Assembly: GCF_023227905.1 (NCBI RefSeq) | Contig: NZ_JALOCF010000018.1 | Span: 9,508-73,507 of the forward strand | Length of the DNA: 64,000 nt | Direction: 5' to 3' | From: Methylobacter sp. | GTDB lineage: Bacteria > Pseudomonadota > Gammaproteobacteria > Methylococcales > Methylomonadaceae | In this document: piece after piece, positions 15,889-24,512 of the stretch | How the letters are laid out: each line of letters opens with the position of its first letter | How positions within the stretch are numbered: position 1 is the stretch's first letter | The notes under the pieces: generated by a model | Seen by the model: only the letters and a program-made list of their open reading frames with translations | The model's database searches: none | Told to the model about the DNA's origin: nothing | Position numbers and translations under genes: made by a program

Positions 15889-17244
15889 TTACGGCATGTT
15901 TACGCTCCTCTCAAAATTGTTTACAACAATTTTGCCGCCCGACATGACCAGATCGGGATATTCCAGTGCTTTAAGGCTCTGCGCAGGATCGCCTTTCACC
16001 GCAATCATATCGGCCGGCGCTCCGGGTTGCAGGGTCCCCAACAACGGACTATTCAGATACCGGCCTGATTTCGAGGTCGCGCTACGCAAGACCTCTATAG
16101 CTTGCATGCCGGTTACGTGCATCATGGCGATAAGCTCCTGCGCATCGATGCCCCAGGGAATGTCAGGGTGCGCAATTTCAGCGCCGTATAAAAACTCTCC
16201 TCCCAATGCCGCCAAGGCGCGGGCATTGTCAATAATGCCGGGGCATTTCGATAAGGCATCCAGCGTAGTGATTGTTTTTACGTTTTGCGCCACCGCTTTT
16301 TTCAGCAATGCCTTGGGAATGACGCTGCATGGGATATGTGCCCATTCATCGACGCCTGCATCAATAGCAATCCTTGTACCGCTTGCCTCGCCTATATGCG
16401 CTGTCACTTTACGCCCCTGTTTATGGGCTTCATCGACTATCGCCCTGACAATATTTATCGGCAATAGCGGCCAAGCCTTCTTTGCATCGGAAGCTTTGCG
16501 ATGCGGATTGCCGTGTTTTGCACCGACATGATGGTGTTCTGAAACCCAAGGCGCACCCGCTTCGCCGCCCGGTTCCAACGCGACCTTAATCACCACCGCG
16601 CCGCCGTTTATAAGCTTACCGACAGCCTCCCGCGCTTGTTGTTCCGTGGCTACGGCTATGGCGATATTTTCAGCCCCCAACTGCGCAATCGGATAACCAC
16701 CGGGCGCGGTAATAATCGGCCCCGAAGTCAATACGCGCAAGCTGCCGTCGCCGCCATAAGGCCGGTGCAATGGCCCGCCTACATCCCGAACCGTAGTGAT
16801 GCCGTGCTTTAGAACGGTATCGGCGGCAACCTGTTGAAAGGCTAGATGGGCATGCAATTCGATAAAACCCGGCAACAGGGTTGCATCGCCCAAATCAATG
16901 ACTTTGGCATGAGCGGATTTGAATGCTTCGCGGCGGTCGATTTGAGCGATAACCCCACCAACTACCAATACCGAGACATTGCTTTTAATGTCGTTGCCGT
17001 CGAAAACCCGTGCGGCATGGATCAGAACAGGTGTTTGCCCCGTTTCCTGCGCAACGGCCAATGGCGAGTCAATGACTGCCAAGGCTAAAAACAACAGAAA
17101 CCCGCTCCGGCTAAGGAATATGCACGGAATAACCCGGCATTTTTCTCTCCTCACTCCAACCCTTTCTCGAAGGGAGATAGGATAAGTTGTGGACATTATT
17201 TCATGCGCGTTCCTAAACATATTCATGATCACGCGTTTCATCAT
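15889..17244 (-). CDS. Exported imidazolonepropionase-like amidohydrolase
   Basis: A metal-dependent amidohydrolase. The zinc motif HAH is in FIELHAHLAF, the probable carboxylated lysine in VVIKVALEPGG, and further active-site histidines in KVTAHIGEAS and DEWAHIPCSV. A signal-like segment, SGFLLFLALAVIDSPLAVAQ, is preceded by about 45 residues encoded partly by a REP-like palindrome, so the true start may be the GTG at 17154. Substrates of this group are amides, lactams or dipeptides. The gene follows a TonB-dependent receptor by 10 nt, which suggests that the receptor imports its substrate into the periplasm. Confidence 0.8.
   Translation of the reverse strand: MMKRVIMNMFRNAHEIMSTTYPISLRERVGVRREKCRVIPCIFLSRSGFLLFLALAVIDSPLAVAQETGQTPVLIHAARVFDGNDIKSNVSVLVVGGVIAQIDRREAFKSAHAKVIDLGDATLLPGFIELHAHLAFQQVAADTVLKHGITTVRDVGGPLHRPYGGDGSLRVLTSGPIITAPGGYPIAQLGAENIAIAVATEQQAREAVGKLINGGAVVIKVALEPGGEAGAPWVSEHHHVGAKHGNPHRKASDAKKAWPLLPINIVRAIVDEAHKQGRKVTAHIGEASGTRIAIDAGVDEWAHIPCSVIPKALLKKAVAQNVKTITTLDALSKCPGIIDNARALAALGGEFLYGAEIAHPDIPWGIDAQELIAMMHVTGMQAIEVLRSATSKSGRYLNSPLLGTLQPGAPADMIAVKGDPAQSLKALEYPDLVMSGGKIVVNNFERSVNMP
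17144..17180. repeat. REP-like palindromic element at the amidohydrolase 5' end
   Basis: Minus strand: CTCCCTTCGAGAAAGGG with the stem CCCTT/AAGGG, followed by TTGGAGTGAGGAGA. Its peptide, PISLRERVGVRREK, is typical of translated REP-type sequence rather than real coding. It lies between the longest possible start and the signal peptide of the amidohydrolase. Confidence 0.6.
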
Positions 17245-17254
17245 TTTTCATCCT

Positions 17255-19459
17255 TTAAAAGCTGATTTCCACGCCGCCATAAAAAGACAACGGCGCGCCG
17301 GCGTTTAACATCGGGTCGGTTGCCGCCGCCCTGTCCATTACATTATGGCTGGCGACGTATTGGCTATCGAGCAAGTTCCGGCCTTCGAGAAACACCTTGT
17401 AATGCTCATTAGACCAGCCGGTACGCATACCCAGCAGGCCGTAAGCATCGATCTTGTAAGTATTGGCAAAATCACCCCAACGCTTGCCCACTACATCAAA
17501 AGTAGGCCCTGCAAAAAAGCCGTCGGCATGGCGATAAAGAACCTCGCCTTTCAAGAAATAATCGGGAGCCGCCGGTAAATCGTTGTTGCCGTAAACACTA
17601 TCGTTATCGAACTTGAAATGGTTGGTAGTAAAACTCAGCAGAGGCTCGATAGCATGCGTGCCTTTCTGGTCAAGCGCCAGCTTGGCACTGACAACGCCCT
17701 CAACGCCCGCATGGATCGTGTTATCGAAATTCTTTGCCAGACTCGTCCCCGGCGTCGGCGAAACGGACAGGATTTCTTTGTTAAGCCATGCGTAATACAG
17801 CGACAGATCCCACATCACATGATTCAAGTTACCGAAGTTTTGCTTGCCTCGCGTGCCTATTTCGACCGAAGTGCCTTCCATTGCCTTTAAAGCCGGATCG
17901 CCCGCGGTGGTGATGGTGTTATCGGCTAAATTATAGTTAGTCGGCGGCTCGTATAAGCGGCTGACATTGCTGTAAATACTGGCGTTTTTGCTCAGGCTGT
18001 ACATCAAGCCCAAACCGGGATTAATACCGGCATAGTCGGCATTCGGATGGCTGTTGGTTCCGGTCAACGCGTTGGTGACCGGGTTAATGCCGATATTATC
18101 GACTTCGCGATGGGCAAATACGCCTTGCAAAGCGGGCGTCAGCGTCCATTTATCGGTAATGTGCCAGTGATCCTGGGCAAAGATTTCGATAGTCTCGGCA
18201 TCCTTGGTAATTCGATTAGTCTGGCCGTTGCGCCTGCCGCCGTCGTTACGATAATTACCGCCCGTTTCCGAGTTGGTGCCGTAATTCACGCCCAGCAATA
18301 AGTCATGATTGTCCAGGCGCAGGTTGTAGCGGGCTGAACTACCCCAGTCCTGCTGATTGGAATCCACCAGCATACTGAAAACCTCCTGCGGCGCCATAGG
18401 CCCGGCCCCGTCAAAATCGACCATCACCTTGTCGACTATCGGATGATAAAGCTGCTGGTTTTCGAACGAAAAGCCGACTTCGAGCGAGCTTTTATCGTCA
18501 ATCGTCCAGGTTGTTTTGTTGGCGACGCGCTCGGTCTCGGTATTTAACTGGTAATTGCCGCCGATAGCCTGGGCGCTGGCTTGGTTGGGGTCGGCATCGA
18601 ATTGCGCCCGAGTCAGCTGCCCCGGCAACTGCTGGTCATTTTTAATGTAGCTGACAAAGGTACGGTTAACGACGGAATCGGAAACTTGCCAGCCGAAGTT
18701 GCTGTAAAGACCGAAGCGATCCTGCTTGTTGTGGGCGCGATAACCGTCCCATTCTTTGCCTTCGACCGTCAGCAAGCCGTCAAAACTGTCATTGAAAACC
18801 CGGCTCACCGTTCCGCGCCCGAGAAATTGGCCGAAACTGCCGCCGCTCAAGGCGAGCCTGGCCGCCGGGCTGTTATAGGCAGTGGGCGAGGTAAAATCCA
18901 CCGCTCCGCCCAAGGTACTGGCCCCGTATTTAAACGCATTGCCGCCGCGTGCAACCGTTGCGAAACTCGCCGCCAACGGGTCGATGATACGATTATGGTT
19001 ATTGCCGTCGGCGGCCGTGACCGGCAAACCGTCTTGCAAAAACTTAATGCCGTTTTGGTCATAGTTAGTGGAATCCAGATTAGAACCGCGGCTGGAAAAA
19101 AACACCTCGTCATTACCGCTTTGGCTGGCTGCCCAAACACCGGGGACATAACGAAAAAAATCCGCTACGCTGGAAACGTTACGATCATGCAAATCATTAA
19201 TGTCGACCAAGCTGACGCCACCCGGCGAGCGCTCAACTTCGGCATTGGCGGCGGCAAGCTTTTGATCGCTTTTTTCCGTCACCACCAGGGTGTTAAGCTC
19301 GATATTCGATTGTTTCTCCGGTATTTCCTGTCTTGCTTTGACTATCTTTGGCAGCTCTTTCGCCGCAGCAGAACCGGAATTAAACAATAAAAAGAGAACA
19401 AATAAGGGCTCGCTTAACTGTAAAAGCGTAACAGGCCGATTGAAGGGTAAGCGCTTCAT
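17255..19459 (-). CDS. TonB-dependent outer-membrane receptor
   Basis: A 734-residue receptor with N-terminal signal sequence, a TonB box-like NTLVVTEKSD, a plug domain (VSLVDINDLHDRNVSSVADF, PGVWAASQSG, GGNAFKYGASTLGGAVDFTS) and a long beta-barrel ending in the aromatic LSFYGGVEISF. It lacks the STN signalling domain of the receptors at 35-43 kb. It is first in an operon with the amidohydrolase and divergent from a PchR-like regulator. Ligand unknown; a chelate or amide-containing compound is plausible. Confidence 0.9.
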   Translation of the reverse strand: MKRLPFNRPVTLLQLSEPLFVLFLLFNSGSAAAKELPKIVKARQEIPEKQSNIELNTLVVTEKSDQKLAAANAEVERSPGGVSLVDINDLHDRNVSSVADFFRYVPGVWAASQSGNDEVFFSSRGSNLDSTNYDQNGIKFLQDGLPVTAADGNNHNRIIDPLAASFATVARGGNAFKYGASTLGGAVDFTSPTAYNSPAARLALSGGSFGQFLGRGTVSRVFNDSFDGLLTVEGKEWDGYRAHNKQDRFGLYSNFGWQVSDSVVNRTFVSYIKNDQQLPGQLTRAQFDADPNQASAQAIGGNYQLNTETERVANKTTWTIDDKSSLEVGFSFENQQLYHPIVDKVMVDFDGAGPMAPQEVFSMLVDSNQQDWGSSARYNLRLDNHDLLLGVNYGTNSETGGNYRNDGGRRNGQTNRITKDAETIEIFAQDHWHITDKWTLTPALQGVFAHREVDNIGINPVTNALTGTNSHPNADYAGINPGLGLMYSLSKNASIYSNVSRLYEPPTNYNLADNTITTAGDPALKAMEGTSVEIGTRGKQNFGNLNHVMWDLSLYYAWLNKEILSVSPTPGTSLAKNFDNTIHAGVEGVVSAKLALDQKGTHAIEPLLSFTTNHFKFDNDSVYGNNDLPAAPDYFLKGEVLYRHADGFFAGPTFDVVGKRWGDFANTYKIDAYGLLGMRTGWSNEHYKVFLEGRNLLDSQYVASHNVMDRAAATDPMLNAGAPLSFYGGVEISF

Positions 19460-19488
19460 AATGATTCCAACGTAGTAAAGAAATACGC

Positions 19489-19512
19489 CTCAGCATTGGC
19501 TGAGAGTTTTTT
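19489..19512 (+). terminator. Hairpin with T-run in the receptor leader (opposite strand)
   Basis: CTCAGC-ATTG-GCTGAG (19489-19504) followed by AG and six Ts (19507-19512) on the plus strand. It is antisense to the receptor leader and upstream of the plus-strand AraC gene. It would stop rightward transcription from the receptor gene; its role otherwise is unclear. Confidence 0.45.
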
Positions 19513-19548
19513 ATTCGAACCGAATCGACGCCTGGATTCGGCTCGAAT
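19513..19548. promoter_or_regulatory. 14-bp inverted repeat upstream of the receptor
   Basis: ATTCGAACCGAATC (19513-19526) and GATTCGGCTCGAAT (19535-19548) pair with one mismatch. It lies 54 bp upstream of the receptor start in the divergent receptor/AraC intergenic region of 347 bp. It is a candidate operator for the AraC protein or a leader hairpin; nothing else was recognised in this intergenic stretch. Confidence 0.4.
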
Positions 19549-19806
19549 ACAGCCCGAAGATACTAACTAATACCGTCAGCGATTTCCTCGCGCATTCATA
19601 TGGCAAAAGGAGTATTTCTTATGCCAAAAGTAGGATTGCGCGATATGCTCCGGTTTTACTTATTTAGCGTGTGATATGACGCACTTTTTTACATCGGTAT
19701 CTTTTTTACTGCCTCCAAAAACCATTAACGCCATGAAAATAATACGTTAACAAGTCAAGGCCCGGTTTGTGCTTAATAACCTGGAGTTTTACAGCCAAGG
19801 ATAATC

Positions 19807-20808
19807 ATGGAAACAACACAAGCAACAGCGAGGCGTTGGCGCATAAGCAGCGACGAGCTGCAATTTCATCAGCTAAAAGATTGCTCGCAGCAATCGTTAC
19901 CGGAAGATTTAGGTGTCGGGCAGTCAAGAATATTCCAGCTTGACCAGGACTTGAGCTACATAGAAACCCGCTACACGCCGTCCAAAGACTTGGCTGTTTT
20001 AAGCCGGATAGAGCATCAGGAGCCGCGCCTGATGGTTACGTTAAGCTTGAAAGGACATTCCCGTTTTGCCGGCAATAGCGGCGATGAACTTGTTTTTAGC
20101 GAAGGCTACACATCGATCACAACCCTCCGCTCAAGCGTCGGCGAGCGCCACTACCAAGCCCACAAGCCCACTATGCAGCTTCGTTTCGCACTGAATAAAA
20201 CTTGGCTGGACCGCTACTTTGGCGAAAACAAGGCGGCACAGCTGTTCGGCAAAAGCGGCACTCAGCTGCTCAACTATCAGCCTATCTCTCCCCAGGCCTT
20301 GTATGCGGCGCAACAATTATTAAACTGCGACGACTCCAGGGAAACCAAGCGGATATTCATGCATGGACATGCCATGTCTCTGCTGGCGTATGAATTAAGC
20401 CATCTGTCTGAACACAAGCGCCCGAACTCATCGGGATTCAATCAAAAAGACGCCGCCATTGCGAAATCGGCCCGGGATATTCTATTCCATGAATTTAAAA
20501 ATCCTCCGTCAGTAGCAGAGCTATCGAAACGGGCAGGAACCAATCAATTCAAACTAAAAAAATTATTTCACCATTTTTTCAATAACACGCCTTACGGTTT
20601 GTTGCTGGAAATCAGGATGAATCATGCCTATCAGTTGCTGGAATCGAGACAGTGCCAAGTCAGTGTTGCCGCAGACTTGGTCGGCTACAACCATGCCGGC
20701 AATTTCAGCGCCGCATTTATAAAACATTTCGGCGTTTCGCCTAAGACTATCGGCAAAAGCACTGAGGTAACTATTCAACCGCCGGTTGACGCTGATGTAA
20801 GCGGATAA
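19807..20808 (+). CDS. PchR-like AraC family transcriptional regulator
   Basis: A 333-residue regulator. The C-terminal AraC/XylS double helix-turn-helix is PSVAELSKRAGTNQFKLKKL and QVSVAADLVGYNHAGNFSAA, ending HFGVSPKTI. The N-terminal half (MVTLSLKGHSRFAG, MQLRFALNKTWLDRYFG) resembles PchR-type regulators that sense ferric siderophores and activate their receptor genes. It is divergent from the TonB-dependent receptor, the usual arrangement for this pairing. AAGGA stands upstream of the ATG. Confidence 0.87.
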   Translation: METTQATARRWRISSDELQFHQLKDCSQQSLPEDLGVGQSRIFQLDQDLSYIETRYTPSKDLAVLSRIEHQEPRLMVTLSLKGHSRFAGNSGDELVFSEGYTSITTLRSSVGERHYQAHKPTMQLRFALNKTWLDRYFGENKAAQLFGKSGTQLLNYQPISPQALYAAQQLLNCDDSRETKRIFMHGHAMSLLAYELSHLSEHKRPNSSGFNQKDAAIAKSARDILFHEFKNPPSVAELSKRAGTNQFKLKKLFHHFFNNTPYGLLLEIRMNHAYQLLESRQCQVSVAADLVGYNHAGNFSAAFIKHFGVSPKTIGKSTEVTIQPPVDADVSG

Positions 20809-20825
20809 GCTGAAATACTAGCTGT

Positions 20826-21881
20826 TCAGCGCATCCCTAGACAAAGATTGCGAATCATGACTTCCTCATCAGCCGGGACAATCAGCACCGGCTTGCAACC
20901 CGGACGGCCGATTTTGTTGTCCCCTGAGCGATTGGCTGACTGATCCAGGGCGAAGCCAAGAAACTCCAGTGGAGCGCAGATTTTTTCCCGAACTTCGGCG
21001 GAATGCTCGCCTATGCCGCCGGTAAAAACCAGCGCATCAATGCCGCCCGCCTTGGCCGCAAAGCCGCCTATCGCCGCCCTCACCTGACGGCAAAAATACT
21101 CGACGGCAAATTTTGCGGGTTCGCTATGGCTGGAAAGCAGCTTGCTCATCTCCGAACTTTCACCCGAAGACAAGGCCAGCAGCCACATCTTGTGAAATAC
21201 CACATCACTCAATTCTTCCTGATCATATCGCTTCGCCAGCTCCAACATCACGCCGGGATCAAGGTCGCCGCTTCTCATTCCCATCGGGATACCGCCCGCC
21301 GGAGTGTAACCCATCGTGGTGTCTACAGATTTCAGGTTGTCCATCAGGCACAGGCTTGCACCGCTACCCAGGTGCGCGACGACAACCTTTCTATAAGCCG
21401 CGTCGCCCAAAATTCCTGCAAGGGTGTCGGCGATGTAGGCGTAATTGAGCCCATGGAAGCCAAAGCGGCGCAAGCCAAGCTCGCCCGGAATCGGCAGTCG
21501 TTTGGCCAACTCGGGCAGGGTGGCATGAAAAGCCGTATCGAAGCAGACGACTTGCGGCACATTAAAATGCTGTCGGCACAAATCCAGGCCAAGCAGATTG
21601 CCCGGCAAGTGCAACGGGGCAAGATCGATCAGCCCTTGCAGCCGGGAACGTTCGGCCGCATCAACCTGTCTTGCCTGATCGCTAATATCGCCGCCATGGA
21701 CAAAACGGTGCCCCACCCGCTCCGGCTTCTCACCCGCCAGATCCAGCAGCAACCGGTCGAATACTTCCCCTTGGTCATGCACATGCCCATAGCGAAAATT
21801 CCGCCGCGATCCGTCAGCGGAAAACAGGCTCGCCTTCAGCGAAGACGAGCCGCTGTTGATGGTAAGAATCGAGTAGCTCAA
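20826..21881 (-). CDS. ackA: Acetate/propionate kinase
   Basis: A 351-residue acetokinase-family enzyme interconverting acetyl phosphate and ADP with acetate and ATP in the cytoplasm. Motifs: ILTINSGSSSLKASLF at the N terminus, VGHRFVHGG, FDTAFHATLP, FGFHGLNYAY, VAHLGSGASLC, and the late VFTGGIGEHSAEVR. It is about 50 residues shorter than typical AckA near 400, the shortening lying in the N-terminal half; all catalytic segments remain. It has no pta neighbour. With phosphoketolase it could return acetyl phosphate from C1 metabolism to acetate. Confidence 0.9.
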   Translation of the reverse strand: MSYSILTINSGSSSLKASLFSADGSRRNFRYGHVHDQGEVFDRLLLDLAGEKPERVGHRFVHGGDISDQARQVDAAERSRLQGLIDLAPLHLPGNLLGLDLCRQHFNVPQVVCFDTAFHATLPELAKRLPIPGELGLRRFGFHGLNYAYIADTLAGILGDAAYRKVVVAHLGSGASLCLMDNLKSVDTTMGYTPAGGIPMGMRSGDLDPGVMLELAKRYDQEELSDVVFHKMWLLALSSGESSEMSKLLSSHSEPAKFAVEYFCRQVRAAIGGFAAKAGGIDALVFTGGIGEHSAEVREKICAPLEFLGFALDQSANRSGDNKIGRPGCKPVLIVPADEEVMIRNLCLGMR

Positions 21882-22166
21882 TTTGCCACCTCCAGTTAAA
21901 TAGTTAACTCCCGCTTTAGAGTCCGCTCACTGTATCATCCGTATAACAGCCAATTAGCAATGCAGATTAATCACTGCTTAAAGCGACACTTATACATTTA
22001 CTCACATATTTCCTGAAATGATCAAGCCAGGGCGCCTTGCTGCGAGCTAATTAACTCAAGTGTGTCCATATTGATAATAACTAAACAGCTTTTCTTAATT
22101 CAGCATGAAATAACATCAATGCCTGGACAACGAGCACATCATCTCTATGACTGTTTGCCCGCTCCA
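21882..22166. other. Gene-free stretch upstream of hemP
   Basis: No ORF, clear hairpin or RNA gene is recognised here. It presumably contains the promoter of ackA near 21882-21960; the Fur sites follow at 22167-22217. Confidence 0.5.
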
Positions 22167-22198
22167 AATAAGAATAATTATCAACAAGTGTTGACTTG

Positions 22199-22217
22199 CC
22201 AAATGATAATCATTATT
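22199..22217. promoter_or_regulatory. Fur box upstream of hemP
   Basis: The sequence matches the 19-bp Fur consensus at 15 of 19 positions, including the unbroken core TGATAATCATTAT. A second, weaker match (13 of 19) is at 22167-22185. It ends 9 bp before the hemP start codon, so iron-loaded Fur would block both promoter and ribosome access. It probably controls the whole hemP-tonB-exbBD cluster. Confidence 0.85.
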
Positions 22218-22226
22218 ATTTAATCC

Positions 22227-22424
22227 ATGGATAAAAAACCTTTCATTACGCTCGAACCATTAGACATGACGCCTTCTGTAAAGCAGGACATAACGCCGGT
22301 TTTAAGGCAGCGCTTACAAAGCGCGGAGCTATTTGGTACCGCGAACGAGGTTGTTATAGAACACGCCGGTGAGGAATACCGTTTACGTTTGACCCGTCAG
22401 GGAAAACTAATCCTGACCAAATAA
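22227..22424 (+). CDS. hemP: Hemin uptake protein HemP/HmuP
   Basis: A 65-residue protein with the HemP C-terminal signature EVVIEHAGEEYRLRLTRQGK and final LILTK. HemP/HmuP is a small cytosolic protein needed for expression of haem receptors in some bacteria. It stands directly under a strong Fur box and ahead of the tonB-exbB-exbD genes. No haem receptor is immediately adjacent; the nearest receptor is the siderophore type at 25.4 kb. Confidence 0.9.
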   Translation: MDKKPFITLEPLDMTPSVKQDITPVLRQRLQSAELFGTANEVVIEHAGEEYRLRLTRQGKLILTK

Positions 22425-22432
22425 TTTAGTTT

Positions 22433-22522
22433 TTGCACTTTATTGTCGGCAGGCTTTTTTCTTAACTGCAGTCCTCTCTCCTTCTGATAGTGATGATTGA
22501 GCATGCCGACAATAAAGTGCAA
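22433..22522. repeat. 90-bp stem-loop element with 19-bp perfect arms
   Basis: TTGCACTTTATTGTCGGCA (22433-22451) and its exact reverse complement (22504-22522) enclose 52 nt that include six Ts and a pyrimidine-rich block. It begins 9 bp after the hemP stop and ends well before the next gene. No target duplication was found. It may be a short MITE or an RNA stem that separates hemP expression from tonB. Confidence 0.7.
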
Positions 22523-22678
22523 CAAGTAAAAATAAATAGCCAGCCATCCAATACGCCCAGGTATTGGTAGCCAGCCAATGTTAAAAGCCGCGCACTGCAA
22601 GTAGCTAGTGCCGTCTCAACACTGTACACAACAGCTTCGGCAGATTTTATGCTGCCTGATATTTGGATGGTGAAACCT

Positions 22679-22921
22679 ATGAACTCAAATAAACGGCATA
22701 AGAAAGTGAGCCTTTCCGGTAACGGCGATTGCCGCGTGGCATTTTGTCCGGATTGCGGCACACTGGAGATAAATTTGGGAACATCGACGATACGCACCAA
22801 TTACGAATCGTTACACCTGCTTAGCTCAGTCTTAAACCACGCCAAGGTTCGTCTTGCCCAGATTCAAAATGGGTCATTGGCAAATGACAACACTCAAATA
22901 AGGATCGGCCGTGTTCACTAA
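22679..22921 (+). CDS. Small conserved-looking protein with a CxxC motif
   Basis: An 80-residue protein not assigned to a known family. A CxxC pair lies in VAFCPDCGTLEINLG near residue 23, suggestive of a metal or redox site, followed by a hydrophilic helical tail. An alternative ATG ten codons upstream exists. Its end overlaps the GTG start of tonB by 11 bp, so it belongs to the Fur-controlled tonB operon and is probably a soluble accessory of iron uptake. Confidence 0.65.
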   Translation: MNSNKRHKKVSLSGNGDCRVAFCPDCGTLEINLGTSTIRTNYESLHLLSSVLNHAKVRLAQIQNGSLANDNTQIRIGRVH

Positions 22922-23675
22922 AATGTTCTTTCCGACAGCCGCCTTTTATTTTCTGGAAAACCGCCCCGCTCCGGCACTAGGAAATATCAGCTATGGTGGC
23001 GCCAAGCCTATCAGCGACCGCCCATGGCTTGCGATAGGCTTGGTGCTGTGCGCGCATCTGGCGGTTTTTGCGGCATTGGCACGACCACAGCAGTCTTTGC
23101 CGCTTGAGACCATGCCGGAACCGATCATGGTCAGCTTGCTGAGTGCGCCGCAGGCAGCGCCGCAAAAGCCGACATTACCACCCGCCAAGCCGGTAGAACA
23201 GCAGCATAAACCAATCAAGAAGCCAGTCAAAACACCGGTCAGTAAACCCGTGGTACCGATCATAAAACCGGCCAGTCTTCCAGCCGCCCCGTCTGTGGAG
23301 CAGCCTCCCATGCCCACAACCCCGGCAAGCTCCCCTGCTGCCGAAGCACAAGCGAGGCCAACGAATACCAAAGCCGCAGATACGCAAACCTATCAGTCGC
23401 CAAGCTTCAACGCGGCTTATCTCAATAACCCTGCCCCGAAATATCCGTCAGTGTCGCGGCGACTGGGTGAACAAGGCTTGGTGCTATTACGCGTACAGGT
23501 AACAGCGGACGGCGCAGCCGAATCCGTAGAACTGCAAACCGGCAGCGGCTCAAACCGTCTCGATCAGGCCGCACTGGAAGCCGTCAAAAAATGGCAATTT
23601 GTTCCCGCCAAACGCGGCGAACAATCGGTTAGTGCATCGGTCGTTGTACCGATCAGATTTTCATTAGAAGGATAA
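22911..23675 (+). CDS. tonB: TonB energy transducer
   Basis: A 254-residue TonB. After a short N-terminal extension comes the signal anchor WLAIGLVLCAHLAVFAAL, then a Pro/Lys-rich periplasmic linker (KPTLPPAKPVEQQHKPIKKP), and the C-terminal domain with YPSVSRRLGEQGLVLLRVQV and AALEAVKKWQFVPAKRGEQ. It carries energy from ExbBD to outer-membrane receptors. The GTG at 22911 is chosen because AGGA lies 6 nt upstream; an ATG at 22923 is possible. It is followed by exbB after 6 nt. Confidence 0.92.
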   Translation: MFTKMFFPTAAFYFLENRPAPALGNISYGGAKPISDRPWLAIGLVLCAHLAVFAALARPQQSLPLETMPEPIMVSLLSAPQAAPQKPTLPPAKPVEQQHKPIKKPVKTPVSKPVVPIIKPASLPAAPSVEQPPMPTTPASSPAAEAQARPTNTKAADTQTYQSPSFNAAYLNNPAPKYPSVSRRLGEQGLVLLRVQVTADGAAESVELQTGSGSNRLDQAALEAVKKWQFVPAKRGEQSVSASVVVPIRFSLEG

Positions 23676-23681
23676 GTCATC

Positions 23682-24512
23682 ATGCAAGCATATCTATTAG
23701 ACAACCTGAAATTCATCACTGAGGGCGGCGCAGTTTCTATTATCGTTGCAACAGGCCTGTTAGCCATGTCCATAGGCAGTTGGAGTTTAATGGTCATCAA
23801 AGCCCTACAGGCACGGCGTTTAAAAAACAGCAGCGCAGCCTTTTTAACACGATTTTGGCAGGCCTCGTCGTCAACCCTGACGTCAATGGCAGCGGTCATG
23901 AGCGAGGATTTGAAAAAAGCGGAAAACCCGTTTGCGCGCCTTACGCTGCAAGGCATCAGCGCTGCCGACCATCACAAGCGCTACACCGAACGGGTAAGGG
24001 ATGACGGAACTACTGCGTTGCAGGAACATTCGCACCATGATGAATTTATTGCCCAGGCGCTACGCCGGACTATCGGCCAGGAAGCCATGCAGATGGAGAC
24101 AGGACTGACCTTGTTGGCTTCAGTAGGCAGTATCGCTCCTTTTATCGGATTGTTCGGCACCGTCTGGGGCATTTATCATGCGCTCGGCACTATCGCCGTC
24201 GGCGGCCAAGCCACGGTAGACAAAGTGGCAGGCCCGGTCGGCGAAGCATTGATCATGACCGCATTCGGCCTGGCAGTCGCCATCCCGGCGGTTCTCGCCT
24301 ATAACACCCTGGTGCGCGACAATCGCCTGCTAATGGGCGAATTGGAAACGTTCGCCCACGATCTACATACCTACCTGACCACCGGCGTACCGCTGGCAGC
24401 TCTGCAAATTACCGAAACGCTACCGTCGGAAAATTCAAGCCAGGCCGTCCCTGCCCGGCCCTCATCCGGCGCTCCGCAAGCAAATTCTCTCCAAGCAGAG
24501 GTGTCGCTATGA
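23682..24512 (+). CDS. exbB: ExbB/TolQ/MotA-family proton channel protein
   Basis: A 276-residue inner-membrane protein with three membrane segments: one near the start (SIIVATGLLAMSIGSWSLMV) and two late (LLASVGSIAPFIGLFGTVWG and GEALIMTAFGLAVAIPAVLA). The conserved GLFGTVWGI motif identifies the MotA/TolQ/ExbB domain. With ExbD it uses the proton gradient to drive TonB. Its stop overlaps the exbD start by 4 bp. Confidence 0.93.
   Translation: MQAYLLDNLKFITEGGAVSIIVATGLLAMSIGSWSLMVIKALQARRLKNSSAAFLTRFWQASSSTLTSMAAVMSEDLKKAENPFARLTLQGISAADHHKRYTERVRDDGTTALQEHSHHDEFIAQALRRTIGQEAMQMETGLTLLASVGSIAPFIGLFGTVWGIYHALGTIAVGGQATVDKVAGPVGEALIMTAFGLAVAIPAVLAYNTLVRDNRLLMGELETFAHDLHTYLTTGVPLAALQITETLPSENSSQAVPARPSSGAPQANSLQAEVSL

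Noticed and set aside
18581..19390. A 269-codon plus-strand ORF across the receptor gene
   Set aside because: It is antisense to a well-supported TonB-dependent receptor and shows no recognisable protein features.
19460..19806. Cobalamin riboswitch upstream of the receptor
   Set aside because: The conserved B12 box and surrounding helices were not found on the minus strand.
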